Positions 10,802 to 22,196 of a stretch of DNA of 64,000 bases are shown in pieces. Every line of letters starts with the position of its first letter. Positions within the stretch are counted from its first letter, which is position 1. This DNA comes from Vitellaria paradoxa (taxonomy: Eukaryota; Streptophyta; Magnoliopsida; Ericales; Sapotaceae). Where the stretch lies: assembly GCA_019916065.1 (NCBI GenBank), contig CM034240.1:41070561-41134560 (forward strand). The letters run 5' to 3'. The notes below the pieces were generated by a model. It had not been told where the DNA came from. It saw only the letters and a program-made list of their open reading frames with translations, and searched no databases. A program made the position numbers and the translations under genes.

Positions 10802-11735
10802 TGATTACACTTGAAAAGTGTAATTACAAACTCCACATTTTGATACTCATTGATGCATTTAAGTAATTAATTTCAAAGTTTTATCGTTATTTTATTATTT
10901 ATAGTGTTTATTCTCTTAATTGCAGGTAAAAGCGGAAAATACGTGAGATTAGCAGTGTTGAAAGTGGCTTCCGAGGAGGAAAAAATGGTCCAAAGTTCAA
11001 GATAGTTGAAGTGGTGTGCAGCTGAAGTTCCAGCTCGACACCTTGTCAGTATTTAGACCATAACTTTTCACTCACAACTCGGATTGACCTGATTCTTTTT
11101 GGGTTGGAAAGAAGACTCAAAGGTCTACAACTTTCGTGCTTTAGCCGAAGCCTGAATCGATCGTTTGCGAGGTCAAAATCGCAGTGGAAGTTGAGGACAG
11201 AAAGCTGTCAGAAGCAGCAAACGAGAAGCAGAACTTGAAGAACAAAGTTTCTGTGGTCCGGACCACCTGCCAAACGGTCCGGACCATAGTGTGTTATGCG
11301 CGCGCGGCTTCACTCCGTCTTTTAGGGTTTTCTTTACAACTTCTTTATAACATCTGCTACATGGCCGACCTAAGGGAGGCCTAGTTTTAGTTCTACATAC
11401 TTTAGGAACCTCTTTTTCATATTTTCAGATACTTTGAGAGTTTTAGAATAGTTTTTTTTTTAGAGAGTTTTCAATTACTTGTCTTGTTTATGGAGTTGTT
11501 CGATGTTTGGTTATTCTTCGCTGCACTGCTCTTTCATTACGTAGTTTCAGATTTGCTTGCCGTGTAAGTTGACTTTCGTTTCATTAATTTAATATATGAT
11601 TTATTATTTTCTAGTGGTAGATCTAATGTTTATGCTTTCGTTTATTGCTTTCGTTTTGTTTAAAATCATGCTAGCGTAGGAACCCTAGTTCTTGATTCAA
11701 CGAATCAAGAAAGGGTAGTTTACTCTGATCTATGG

Positions 11736-11793
11736 GATGTGCGTAGACCCTTCGCATGGTTTGCGAAAGCTCATGCGAAGGGATCTACACTTT
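11736..11793. other. Stem-loop in solo LTR
   Basis: GTGCGTAGACCCTTCGCATG pairs with the downstream CATGCGAAGGGATCTACAC with only a few mismatches, around a loop of roughly 14 bases. It lies in the middle of the LTR. Its role is not known. Confidence 0.6.
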
Positions 11794-11814
11794 TTAAAAC
11801 CTAATTCAATTCTT

Positions 11815-12180
11815 TCAAAAACTTTCGAAAACGAAAACCTTTGACTATATTCTCTGTAATCACTGGTAAGGGTTTTCGATTAAAATTTTCTCAATAATTT
11901 TGAAGAACTGAAAATTCAGATTTTGAATCCTAATTTGAATTAGTTTATTTCAGAAACATTCGAAAACGAAAACCTTTGACTATATTCTCTGTAATCACTG
12001 GTAAAGGTTTTCGATTAAAACTTTCTTAATAATTTTGGATAAACTAGAAGAATTGGATTTGAATCCGAATTCGAATAGGATTGTTTGAAAACCCTTCGAA
12101 AACAGAAGTTTTTGACTATATTCTCTGTAATCACTGGTAAAAGCTTTTGATTAAAACTTTCTCAATAATTTTTGAATAAA
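11815..12180. repeat. Three tandem ~130-145-bp repeats in solo LTR
   Basis: Three copies share TTCGAAAAC, then TTTGACTATATTCTCTGTAA and TCACTGGTAA, then TTTTCGATTAAAA. They start near 11825, 11951 and 12097. The copies differ by substitutions and small length changes. Confidence 0.75.
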
Positions 12181-12672
12181 TCCTAATTTAGGTTTTAACG
12201 CAAGTATTACAACTCATCCCATAGTGAAGACGTAAACTACCCGGAATTGATAGTTGGATCAAGGACTTCTCAAATTTATTTGCTTATTAATTGAATTGCC
12301 TTTGTTTGATTTAATTGAAGTATTTACATTGCAGTTTTTAGATTAGATTATTTTGCTGCGCATTTAAATTAGGAAAAATTTGTTTAGCTAATATTTTATT
12401 CCTTGAATCAAAAATCAATTTTAAATTGCTGGAATTTTGGTAATAAGTTGTTAATTCATTTTAGTTTACATTTTGAACTTGCAAAACCCTAGGAATTAGT
12501 TTTAATTAACTTTCAAACTTAGTTTACATTCAAATTTAGGATTTCCATTATAACCTAGAAACTAAATAATATAGGCTCCTTGTGAATTCGACCTCGGACT
12601 TACCGAGTTAAAACTACACCGCACACCCTTGCACTTGGGGGTTAATTTAGATGCATTTTCTAATAGCGGTCA

Positions 12673-13480
12673 GATGCATTACTTGAAGGGTATTTTGATT
12701 TGCTTGCCGACGAGATCATAGGAAGGGTAGCCGAAGAGTACCCGGAGGTGTTCTCTCATGAGATAGCAATTAATCATTTTAACAAATGCTGACTTCCTAG
12801 TTTGACTTCTGTTAGGGCATACTCTAACACTAATACGAATGTAGAATAACTTTGTCCAATGTAAAATGACTTTACTTGTACTTACAAGTATTTGCAATAA
12901 AAGTTCGTGTGTTATGTTCTGTCTGTGAATGACTTGTTATTCAAATGCTTGTGTTTACGCCTCCATTGAGCAATCTTTAACAATTAAGCTTCACTTAAAT
13001 TGCTTCAAAACTTCACTAAGGTTCTCTTACAATCAAACTTTTCAAAAATTAGTCACATGGCAAGAATAAACTTTCTGGTAAGAAGAATACAATTTAACAC
13101 ATTGAAGGATAGCTTTTCACATACCTTAATGAGCTCGGCTGCTTTTGAACTTAAATTTAATAACAGAGACTTTCACTTTCTAAGAGGTTTTGCCTTTCAT
13201 ATCAATGCCGAGCTTTCTTTATAGGGGCTTTCGCTTTCTAAGAGCTTTCGTTTATTTGTACCAACGCTCAGGAAATACAGTGTGGCCCCTTTTTAACAAA
13301 AGGGGGTGTGGTTCCCTTTCTGTACCAACGCTCGACAAGCTGAGCGCGACTTCTTTTTGAACCAACACTAGAGGGGGTTGTGGCACCTTCCTGTAAACAC
13401 TAATCTGTGATAAGCTTTTGAAATTACTTCTGCTTTTATTCGTTTTCATAAAGAAATCTTTCAATGAATGTACAACAATT
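12673..13480 (+). other. Residual antisense-gene exon and convergent 3' regions
   Basis: The plus strand from about 12675 to 12792 is open and reads LLEGYFDLLADEIIG, VAEEYPEVFSHE and then a stop, plausibly the last exon of the antisense gene. After it, 12793-13480 shows only short ORFs and an AATAAA-like signal near 12895. This would be the shared 3' untranslated zone between the antisense gene and the minus-strand pol gene, which ends at 13481. Confidence 0.4.
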
Positions 13481-14322
13481 CTAGTGACAGTACAGTTTTA
13501 AATGGGCTAAGTTCCATGGACTTTTGATCTGCTTTCCTTCCATGTCATTCAACCTGTAGGCTCTATTGCCGAGCACCTCCGAGACGAGAAATGGTCCTTC
13601 CCAATTGGCTCTCGGCTTTCCTTCAGTAGGATCTTTCCTGGTTCCTATTAGCTTTCTCAATACATAGTCTCTAACTTTGAATTCTCTCTGCCTGACTCCT
13701 TTATTGTATTTTCTTCTTATCTCTTGCTGATAGTTGGCTAGCCTCAGTGCAGCAAGTTCCCTCTTTTCATCAATCAAGTCAAGACTCACTGCCATTACTT
13801 TGTCATTCTCCCCTCGATCAAAAGCTTGAGTTCTAATGCTCGGCAGGCCAACTTCCAATGGAATGACTGCCTCCACGCCATAGGCTAGAGAGAAGGGAGA
13901 TTCCCCAGTTGACCTTCTTGGAGTTGTGTGGTAAGTCCAAAGCATAGATGAGAGCTCATCTACCCACTTCCCTTTTGTTGCTTCTAACCCCTTCTTGATA
14001 CCACTGAGGATGACTTTGTTTGTAGTTTCAGCTTGTCCGTTGCTCTGGGGGTATGCTGGTGTTGAGTAAATATTATTGATTTCATACCTAGTACAATATT
14101 CCCCAAATGAGGTGCAATCAAACTGTATCCCATTATTAGAAATAAGTGTTCTAGTGATGCTGTACCTTGTAATGATGCTCTTCCAAACAAATTGAATAGT
14201 TTTGGCGTCCCTGATATGAGCCAAAGGTTCTGTCTCCACCCATTTAGTGAAATAGTCAGTGCTGACCACTAACCATTTTCTATTTCCTGAGGCAGTAGGC
14301 AGCAGTCCAACTAAGTCAAGCC
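13481..14322 (-). pseudogene. Gypsy integrase core and C-terminal part
   Basis: This is the last domain of the pol polyprotein and would insert the cDNA copy into the genome. The frame contains STDYFTKW (first catalytic Asp), LISNNGIQFD, then SNGQAETTNK (catalytic Glu), YGVEAVIPLE, and a C-terminal GPFLVSEVLGNRAYRL region typical of plant gypsy integrases. The second catalytic Asp, normally in LISDNG, is Asn here. Upstream a TGA at about 14324 replaces the Trp codon usual in this family and separates this part from the zinc finger. Both changes argue that this integrase was inactive. The protein ends at the stop next to 13481. Confidence 0.88.
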
Positions 14323-14323
14323 C

Positions 14324-15247
14324 TCATTGAGCAAATAGCCAAGGGCTGGTCAGAGGGCTAAGTTCTTGTGCTGGTTGATGAAGTATGGGAGCAAACCTTT
14401 GGCACTTCTTGCATTTACAGACATAAGTCTGGGCATCCTTCCCCATCCTCGACCACCAGTATCCCTGTGTAGTAGCTCTATGCGCCAATGACATGCCCCT
14501 AGTGTGTGCCCCACAGACTCCCTCATGTAGTTCATAAAGAAAGTCTTGTACCTTATCAGGATGAACACAAAGAAGATAGGGTCCTGCAAAGGACTTCTTA
14601 TATAACTTATGATCTAGAGAAAGCCAGAACCTCGTAGCCTTAATCCTGAGTTTCTTTGCTTCTGTCTTGTCCGCTGGGAGACTTCCATCCTTCAGGTAAG
14701 AAATGATAGGATCCATCCAAGATGGAGCCACTTCGATGCATGCCATGTCTCTGCCCTTAGAAATGCTCGGCCTCTCAAGGACTTTCATGAAGACGCTATC
14801 AGTCAGCCTTATCCATGGCGAGGTGGCCAGTGTTGCAAGCGCATCCGCATGAGTGTTGTGATCCCTTCCAACTAGTTCCACACTCACCTTATCGAAATCT
14901 TCAATTTTCTTCTTTACTAGCTCTAAATATTCCGCCATTTTCTCATTTTTGGCCACATATTCACCCTTCAACTGATTCACAACCAACTGAGAGTCTGTCT
15001 TCATTACTATACCCTTTGCCATTAAGCGCCAAGCAATGTTAAGCCTGGCCAGGAGAGCTTCATACTCTGCCTCATTATTGGTGGCTTTGAACTTAAGCTT
15101 TATTGCATATTCAATAGTAATCCCCTCTGAGGTCGTCAAAACAATGCCCACGTCGGCTCCCTTCTTTGAAGAAGACCCATCAACCTCCAATTGCCAAGGT
15201 TGAGGATTACTACTGTGGTCAGCGGCAGCCTCAATTCTAACTTCCAC
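14324..15247 (-). pseudogene. Gypsy second RNase H plus integrase zinc finger
   Basis: The N-terminal half has WQLEVDGSSSKKGA, ATNNEAEYEALL, TDSQLVVNQLKGEY and THADALATLA, the motifs of the additional archaeal-type RNase H found in Tat elements. This domain removes the RNA strand during reverse transcription. The C-terminal half has an HHCC zinc finger (HEGVCGAHTRG, then CKCKKCQRFAP), the integrase N-terminal domain. It ends at a premature TGA after SPWLFAQ. The open frame starts after other stops, so the ATG used here is only convenient. The original protein was a continuous polyprotein. Confidence 0.88.
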
Positions 15248-15793
15248 CTGCCAAACTTCATGTACTAAATCTGGAGCTAGAGTAGTAAATTCTGCTACAA
15301 AATCGGCCAGGACTTACGCCTTTATTGCTGTTCTAGGAACATACTTTATATCAAATACACCCAGGGAAACTACCCATTTAGCCATTCTTCTTGATATATC
15401 AGCCCTTTTTAATAAAATGACCAATTAGCTGGTCAGTCACGACCTGAATCATGTGGGCATGAAAGTAATGAGCCAATTTCCTCGAGGCCATCACCAACGC
15501 TAAAGTTAACTTCTCCAGGGGAAAGTATCTGGTTTCTGCCCCCTGCATTGTCTTACTTACATAGTAGATAGGGTGCTGTTTTCCATGCTCTGTCCTCAAC
15601 AAGACAGCACTGACTGCATGTTCTGAAACCGCCAAATACAGCTGCAAGACATCCCTGGCTGAGGAGTTGAAAGAATTGGTATGGTTGTAAAATATTCTTT
15701 AAGCCTATCCAGCGCCTTATCTACTTCAGCATCCCATAACATCTTATTTACACCTTTCAACAGCTTAAAGAATGGTCGGTACTTGTCAGATGA
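15248..15793 (-). pseudogene. Gypsy RNase H (first) and RT connection, broken
   Basis: Between the RT and second RNase H the minus strand has LYLAVSEHAVSAVLL, HPIYYVSKTMQGAETRY and PLEKLTLALVMA (15399-15647). This is the standard Ty3/gypsy RNase H. Preceding it (15650-15790) is the connection RPFFKLLKGVNK and ALDRLKEYFTTIPIL in another frame. Stops near 15785 and 15399 and at least one frameshift break the domain. Confidence 0.8.
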
Positions 15794-17041
15794 TCAGCTA
15801 ATAAACCGGTTTAGTGCCACCACCACCACTATCCCTGTAAGCTTTTGAACTTCTTTTTTAGTGCGTGGGGGAGAAATCGACTTGATAGGCCGGATTTGTT
15901 CAGGATCTGCTTCTATCCCTCTCCTGCTCACCAAGTGGCCCAAAAACTTCCCGAAGCCCACTCCAAATGCGCACTTGGCAGCATTGAGTTTCAGGCCATA
16001 CTTATCTAAAGTGGAGAAGACATGTTGGAGGTGCTGAAGGTAAGTGTCTAACTCCTTACTCTTTACCACCATATCATCAATGTAGACCTCCATCATCTTA
16101 CCGAGGTCTTTTTTGAATATCTTTGTGACCAACCGCTAGTAGGTGGCTCCAGTATTCTTCAATCTAAAAGGCATGACTTTGTAACAATATACCCCTCGAG
16201 GGGTAATAAACGAGGTCTTCTCCTCATCAGGACCGTACATGGGGATCTGGTGGTATCCTCTGTATGCGTCCAAGAAAGACATTCGGGAATATCCAGCCGT
16301 GGAATCAACAAGTTGGTCGATCTTTGACAAGGGAAATGGATCATTTGGGCAGGCTTTATTCAAGTCCCTGTAATCTACGCAAACTCTCCATTTTCTATTC
16401 TTCTTCTTAACCACGACTGTGTTGGCCAACCACTTAGGGTAAGAAATTTCCCTGATGGCCTCAGCCTCCAACAGCAGACCAACTTCTTCAATGACAGCTT
16501 CTGCATGCTGTAAAGCTGACCTTCTTACCTTTTGCACAATCACTTTTGCCCTCGGATTAATATTTAGCTTATGACTCATAACCTCAAGGGGAATACCTGG
16601 CATTTCTTGGGGAGTCCAGGCAAATGTTCCAATGTTCTTCAGTAGCATTTCTGTCAACTCTAACTTCTCCTCCGTGCTTAAGTTTGAGCCGATCAGGAAA
16701 AATCTATCATGCTCGGCAGGGTCGACTTGGTACTTCTCCAATCCCTCAATGGCTTTCTTCTGTGGATCGCCACCAACATCGTCAATCTTTGGGGCGTCCT
16801 CAGGCAATTGCGTCAATTGGACTTGTTCAGGGATGGTTCTAGACTTTAAGGCTACGGTGAAACACTTTTGAGAGATATCTTGGTCCCCACTGACTTCAAT
16901 CACTTCTTCGCCATGGGAAAACTTTAGTACCTGGTGATAGGTCGAGGGGACCGCCTTCAGGGCATGGATCCACGATCTTCCTACTATAGTATTATAGGAA
17001 GAAGGAGAATCCACCACCGTAAATTCAACCTCCTGTTCCAC
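15794..17041 (-). pseudogene. Gypsy reverse transcriptase
   Basis: Read on the minus strand from 17041, the frame first shows the end of the protease region (YNTIVGRSWIHALKA). It then enters the RT: KWLANTVVVKKKNRKWRVCV, DYRDLNKACPND, SFLDAYRGYHQIPM (first catalytic Asp), TSFITPRGVYCYKVMPF. A TAG at about 16133 interrupts the usual GATYQR motif. The second part (16132-15794) has EVYIDDMVVKSK with the YxDD catalytic box, and CAFGVGFGKFLGHLVS. The enzyme copies the element's RNA into DNA. All main motifs are recognisable, but stops make this copy non-functional. Confidence 0.92.
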
Positions 17042-17247
17042 CGGCCCATACGTATTGGGATAATAACTCTACCCAGGAGCCAAATGAGGGCAGAGTTAAA
17101 CCCAATCAGTGGACATTTCGCCAGCTCTAGGTCTTCTTCGGTCAGTCCAAGCTTTTTAAATAAGTTTAAAAACATAACCTCAATTGAACTGCCAGCGTCA
17201 ACTAGGATCCTTCTCACCTCTGATTCAAACATCCTCAATGTGATCAC
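16984..17247 (-). pseudogene. Gypsy aspartic protease, frameshifted
   Basis: The frame reads RRILVDAGSSIEVMFLNLFK with KKLGLTEEDLELAKCPLIGF. The DAGSS box corresponds to the catalytic Asp motif of plant gypsy proteases (often DGGSS), which cleave the polyprotein. The reading frame shifts near 17040 into the frame of the RT, so a 1- or 2-base indel separates them. Confidence 0.75.
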
Positions 17248-19122
17248 GAGGGCATCATTATGTGGCGTCCAAACTCCAGAACTTTCATCCTCTTGAAAAG
17301 TGATTTCCTTTGTAGCTTCCTTTCTCAGGCGTTTGCTCGGCTATCCAACAACACCCAAGATCTCTCATGCTTATGGAGCTAGAAAACAATTAATGATGCT
17401 CTGGGGGCGTTACTCCATATGGATGACGTAGATGACTACTTGCCTTGGAACCTTCTTGCGTGGCCTTGCTCTTGGCGAGGGTTGCATTTCCTCAGCATTA
17501 TCTCTCTCAATCATCTCATCCTTTGGCCTTCTGTGTTCTCTATCTTGGGGAGTTGCACCTCCGGTCCTGGTTTCATTTATGAATTCCTTCAAATGCCCAC
17601 TCCGCACCAACTCCTCCAAATGCTGCCATAATGATCGGTAAAATCCAGTGCGGTGCCCCATATCTCGATGGTAGGCACAATAATCCTTCAATTTCTCATT
17701 GCCAGGAAAGTCAGGTAATTTTTCTGGCCACCCAAAATATGGCTTATTTTTAATCTACGGGAGGATCTTGAAAATAAGCTCCTTAAATACCGTATTAACT
17801 GCCTCAAAAATAGACTTTTCTTCGTCGGGGAATTTGACACCTTTTCCCCTACTTTTGTTTCCCCTCTGGACCTGGAACCTCCATTTTTTTTGCTCGGCTA
17901 GCCTAGTCTCATCCTCTACTTTGGCATACTTTTCAATCTGGCACATAAGATCAGACATATTGGCTGCGGGTTTCTTAGTTAAAGAAAGCCACAGTCTATC
18001 TTCCTTCCACAGCCCCAACTTGAATAAGGTGACGGCTAGCTACTCCGAGCACTCCGCCACCTCATTATAAAGCTCCAAATATCTTTGAGAATAATCCCTC
18101 AGAGACTCTCTAGCTTTCCTTTTCATGGTAAGGAGAATGTCAGCAGTCTTTGACTGTTTCGTGTTAGCCAAAAATCGAGTGACAAACTTCTCAGCTAGCT
18201 ACTGCCAACTTCGGATACTCCCTGGTGGCAACTTATGGAACCATTGAAGTGTTGTATCCCCCAAACTGGAAGAGAAAACCCTACACATGAGATTATCGTT
18301 GCCACTCCAGAGTGTCATGGCCTGCATATAGTGACGATAATGAGCCAAATGGTCTAACTTCCTATCATAAAGATTAAGCCTCGGAGTTTGGAACTTTTTC
18401 GAAGGCTCTGTTTCACTGATCTCCTTGGTAAACGGGGAGGCTGAGATTCTTCCCAAGGTCCTTCTTGCCATCATCCACGTACTTTGGCCATGGGAGTCCC
18501 ATTCTATCAACTGTCCCGGCTCGTTAACCTTTGCCTTCCCTGCCTTAATATGATTTACTGATGCTTCCTCCTCATTGGACAAATCTCATTCGTCTTCATA
18601 ACGCTTCTTTTGAGTCAGAAACTTTTTCATGCGTGAGCTTCTCTCACGATGCACCTTAGGAGGCATGTCAGCGTGAGATTTCACACCACGTTCCACAACA
18701 GACTTAAAAAGGCGAGAACTATTCTTGAGAGGGGTGACATTACGTCGTGAACGAGAGTGCACTTCATCTTGTTCCTGCATATCTCCCTCATCTTGATCAT
18801 CTGGGATTTCATAAAGAGAATCGTAACTTTCATCCGATCCTGAATCAGAATCATCATGATCAACTTCCTCACGTGCAACTAGCTTTCCTTTCTCCCTACT
18901 TAGCTCCAAAAGAATTTCTTCTAATTCAGCTTGCTTTTCGCTGGCCTTAGCCATCAGCTCCTCCCGTCGTTTCACAGACTCCGGATCCTCCGTAGTCTTA
19001 TTCCTTGTACGCTCTAAGCCCGAAGTCCGGATGACCAGCACACTTCCTCTAGTTTTGGCTGGGGTGGCGTCATCCTCTTCTCGTGGAGATTGTGGGGGAG
19101 TCGTATTGCCTCCTGAAGTCAT
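17248..19122 (-). pseudogene. Gypsy gag gene, broken into several frames
   Basis: A start at ATG 19122 gives MTSGGNTTPPQSPREEDD, a charged, coiled N-terminal region (EELMAKASEKQAELEEILLE, acidic runs). A stop at about 18586 interrupts it. The gag core follows (18582-18199): YDRKLDHLAHYRHYMQAM, DNLMCRVFSSSLGDTTLQWF, KLPPGSIRSW. After a further break comes 18018-17755. The last part (17691-17410) has DYCAYHRDMGHRT, the degenerate zinc knuckle of Tat gag proteins, with the final Cys replaced, and SGHLKEFI. Gag forms the capsid-like particle. At least three breaks exist. Confidence 0.85.
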
Positions 19123-19191
19123 GACGAAATAGTCACAAGAAAACTGAATCAAGGAAAGTGCTGAGGATCAACAAGAAATGGCTAAATGACG
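19123..19191 (-). other. Leader between primer site and gag
   Basis: A short untranslated leader of about 70 bases lies between the primer binding site and the gag ATG on the minus strand. Confidence 0.5.
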
Positions 19192-19212
19192 AGCCCCACG
19201 GTAGGCACCAAA
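19192..19212 (-). other. Primer binding site of the gypsy element
   Basis: Immediately inside the 5' LTR, after two T bases, the minus strand reads TGGTGCCTACCGTGGGGC. It begins with TGG, as a tRNA primer site should. It resembles the TGGCGCC-type sites of Tat elements; I do not assign the tRNA. Confidence 0.65.
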
Positions 19213-20100
19213 TGTTTGGCAGTAAATTTTACCACCGGAACTGCTGGCCACGCCAACTAAAAATGTGACTGCGAACTTGCCGAACAAAGACAAAAGAAAG
19301 GTTACGGCCAGAGTGGAGGTCTCTAGCTGGAAAACCATCCGATACTTAAGTCAGCAAGTATCTTACGAGAGAGAAAACTTTTTGAGAGAAAGCAAATAGT
19401 GCAATAAATTGGAAATAGTCAATTTACCTTGACTGTGAAATGAAATGCTGTATTTATAGTAATGTAAATAATAAATAAAATAATACCTGTGATTTGGTTG
19501 TATTCATGCCTCTAGGTACTTTCTTTCCTTTCTTGCTTTAAATGCCTTTCACTTCTCATTTAATACCACATACCTTTCATTAAATTATTTGGTAGCTAAA
19601 TACGGTTGTATAGTTGGAATTCAGTTGTCAAACTGTTTATCTGTCAAATCTGTCAACTACTCGTAACGCGATGAACTAATCTAGTTTCCTTAATGGTGAT
19701 AAATACATAATCCAGTTATAATTAAGGAGCATTTATGGTTGCATGCCCATATTAATACTGCGAGACCCATGCCTAACATTTATTAGCTGCCAATTGAGAG
19801 GCCAAACAAACTTACCTTTGAGATCCTCGGCTATCGCCACGTGGCAGCATGTTATTCATTGGTTCTAGGAAGCCAAGGCAGCATAAGTCATCTCTGTTGT
19901 TAGCCACGTGTCAAATCTATAATGCTTATCAATGAGGCCACGTGTCTCTTAATAGCTTGTTCGGTAGAGAGCCACGTGTTGTTTGTCAACGTGTTTGGTC
20001 AATGATCATGTGTCCAAAATATAAATGTTCGGTATTGGGTCACGTATCACCTCTTTCATTTGTTCGGCATCCACGTGTCCAAATTTTATTTTACCCAACA
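19213..20100 (-). repeat. 5' LTR of the gypsy element (right copy)
   Basis: It matches 6633-7521 with many substitutions. The minus-strand TATAAATA box lies at 19451-19458 and would drive transcription toward gag. The G-box-rich tandem array is retained at about 19838-20080, with five intact CACGTG cores, partly at different units from the left LTR. Confidence 0.9.
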
Positions 20101-20140
20101 TTTTGCCCCCACTCTGGTTGGGAAAACTATATTTCCCAAG
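20101..20140 (-). mobile_element. Extra 40-bp gypsy internal fragment outside the 5' LTR
   Basis: These 40 bases match 7522-7561 (polypurine tract and adjoining internal sequence) with one mismatch, yet they lie outside the 5' LTR. Similarity stops abruptly at TTTCCCAAG. The simplest reading is the remnant of an adjacent tandem copy that shared this LTR and was later deleted. Confidence 0.7.
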
Positions 20141-21892
20141 CATTTTTCAGTGTATTAAATGCACCCTATGTTAGCTTTTATGTAAAATTCTCTTACCCTA
20201 GTAGAAATAGAAAATTCTTGAAAAAAATTATCACACGAAAGAAATAAAGGTTCAATTTAGTGATAAGGTAATGAATTACAATATTAAATTTTACCAGTAA
20301 AGATATTTTTAGTAATGTGATATTATTGTCAAAATAAATCTGATACTAATTTTTTTTAATTAAAACATTATCTTATTATTTCATCACCAAATGATAATTC
20401 TAATGAAGAATAATAATTCATTACTAACAATTTTATATAACTGATTTTAATACGCTTTTTTAGTGATGAATTAGTATAGTTAATTATTAAGCATATAATG
20501 AAAATAATTACTATATAACCAGCGTCACGCCTGTTGTGACAATTTTGTCAAAATAACATGCACCAACAAATTTTATTTTATTTTTTATTTATTTTTCTAA
20601 AATCTATCTATCTTCTAGCTATCATGGTCTTCGTCTTTGATTGACGTTTTAACTACTTGCTAGCTACTTGTAATATTCTATATGGATAAACTCCTAAATC
20701 AAAGCAGCATTATGAGGGGCAGCCTAAATTGCTATGCCAAAAAATAAAAATAAAAAAAATAGATAAATAAATAAATAATTTGATTAACTTTGCAACTTTT
20801 ATTTCTTATTTTAACTTTTTAGCAAAGACTTTGTCCTGGCAAAGTATGTAACTTTTTGGAACAGTGAGTAGTCTTGTGATTGTTTGACAACACTCCAACG
20901 AACACGGTTTTGAATTAGTAATAAATGATGGGCTTCGCAATTGAAGTTAGGTATTATCTCATGAGTTAATTTTAACACATTGCCAATATAATGATGTTTT
21001 ATATAAGGGGTACTAGCAAATATAATTTGATCTCGCGTTTTTTTCTTCCTTGACCACCACAACATACAGCTCACCTGTGCATATATATATATATATATAT
21101 ATTTATATTAGAAGGGACACACATTGTTTGTGTCTTTAATTAATTTTTTATTTTATTTGAAAGCATAAAAAAATTGTGTCTAATAATAAATAATTATTAA
21201 TTATTAATTAAAATTATTTAAGTAGATAGCAAGTAATTAAGTATCCTATTTAAGAGTGGTGAGTAATTAAAGAATATTTAAGGAAAACAAAAAACAAAAC
21301 AAAACAGTAAATTTACTTAAATAGTTTACAAAAATTAAAAAATTACTTATCGTTTGGGACACACACACACGGTACACACACAAATGAGATGGGATGCTGA
21401 TCACCAGTCGACAAACACACACACACACAAGTGAGTTGCGTGTTATGGGGGTCAAGGACGTAGAAAATGCCGGGCCTTGTCAGAAAACACGATCTGATTC
21501 ACGTTTTCTGCCTATCTGTAAGAAAATATATTTTGATTTTACACTTTTAAACTTATCAAATTAATAATGCTATACTTGTACTCTCTCTCTTACATTCTTC
21601 TTACACTCCATTGATTATGACGAGTTATAATCAGTATAGTCTAATTGAAAATTATTACAACCGTATGTATAAAGTGACATCTAACAATTGTGATAATTTT
21701 GAACAGAATATACTAATTATGATCTGTCATAACTAATAAGGTTTAAAAAAAATGTAAGAGAGATGGTTAAGTATAGTAGTAGTTTTATCAAATAAAGTGC
21801 AATGGCATTGCATTTCCATCAAGAATATATTAACAATTATATTTTCGTGAACAAGATTTGGTCAATTTGTTATCATTTCAACATTAAAAAGA
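20141..21892. other. Intergenic, AT-rich, no gene
   Basis: No supported coding sequence. It contains a TA microsatellite near 21080-21103 and CA-repeat patches at 21360-21382 and 21414-21430. The left edge does not continue the P450 flank that was present before the gypsy insertion, so some host sequence has been lost or rearranged at this junction. Confidence 0.5.
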
Positions 21893-22196
21893 AAAAAAAA
21901 TCATTAACATATGACACATGTCCATCCATAGCCAATGTAGAAAATTTTCACCACAAAAAAAAATAATAATAATAATAGTAATAGCTTAATTTCCAGCATA
22001 CATGAAGTTGTTTATTTCTCATTTGAATATTCTTCGAATAAAGGATGACAAGGGACCTGATCGTGTCACGTGCTGCTGATCAAAGATAAGATATTGAAAT
22101 CTCAAAATGTGGCTGATATTTCATGTCTATCTTCATTGCCCCGCTATTTGAAAAATGGCGTACAAGCCGCCAAATTTACCGTCCAAAAACGATTCG
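21893..22196 (+). promoter_or_regulatory. Upstream module of P450 pseudogene 2, part 1
   Basis: It shares blocks with the other P450 upstream regions (CCATCCATAG, AGCTTAATTTCCA, and the CTCAAAATGTGGCTGATATT block also at 35525). It is interrupted at GATTCG by a CACTA-type element and resumes at 24245. Confidence 0.6.

Larger units (their letters stand above)
10802..12672. mobile_element. Solo LTR (1,871 bp) nested in the gypsy element
   Basis: The insert starts TGATTACACTTG and ends AGCGGTCA, giving TG...CA ends. It is flanked on both sides by the perfect 5-base target duplication GATGC (10797-10801 and 12673-12677). It has no protein-coding domain, no internal second LTR, and a length normal for an LTR, so a solo LTR formed by LTR-LTR recombination is the simplest reading. 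The host sequence on either side becomes contiguous when it is removed. A short unrelated ORF at 11184-11384 inside it has no recognisable domain. Confidence 0.8.
6633..20100 (-). mobile_element. Degenerate Tat-type Ty3/gypsy LTR retrotransposon
   Basis: Two LTRs of 889 and 888 bases, each TG...CA, flank an interior read on the minus strand in the order gag, protease, reverse transcriptase, RNase H, second RNase H, integrase. On the opposite strand, between integrase and the 3' LTR, lies an extra gene in convergent orientation. The second RNase H and the antisense ORF are hallmarks of the Tat lineage (Retand/Grande/Ogre relatives). Internal length is inflated by a nested solo LTR of 1.87 kb. 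Many stops and frameshifts, and visible divergence between the LTRs, show an old, inactive copy. No clean 5-base target duplication was found. Confidence 0.9.

Noticed and set aside
11184..11384. ORF of 66 codons in the nested solo LTR
   Set aside because: No domain, and it sits in an LTR with no other coding features.
16624..18070. Several plus-strand ORFs over gag and pol
   Set aside because: All are shadows of the minus-strand gag, protease and RT frames.
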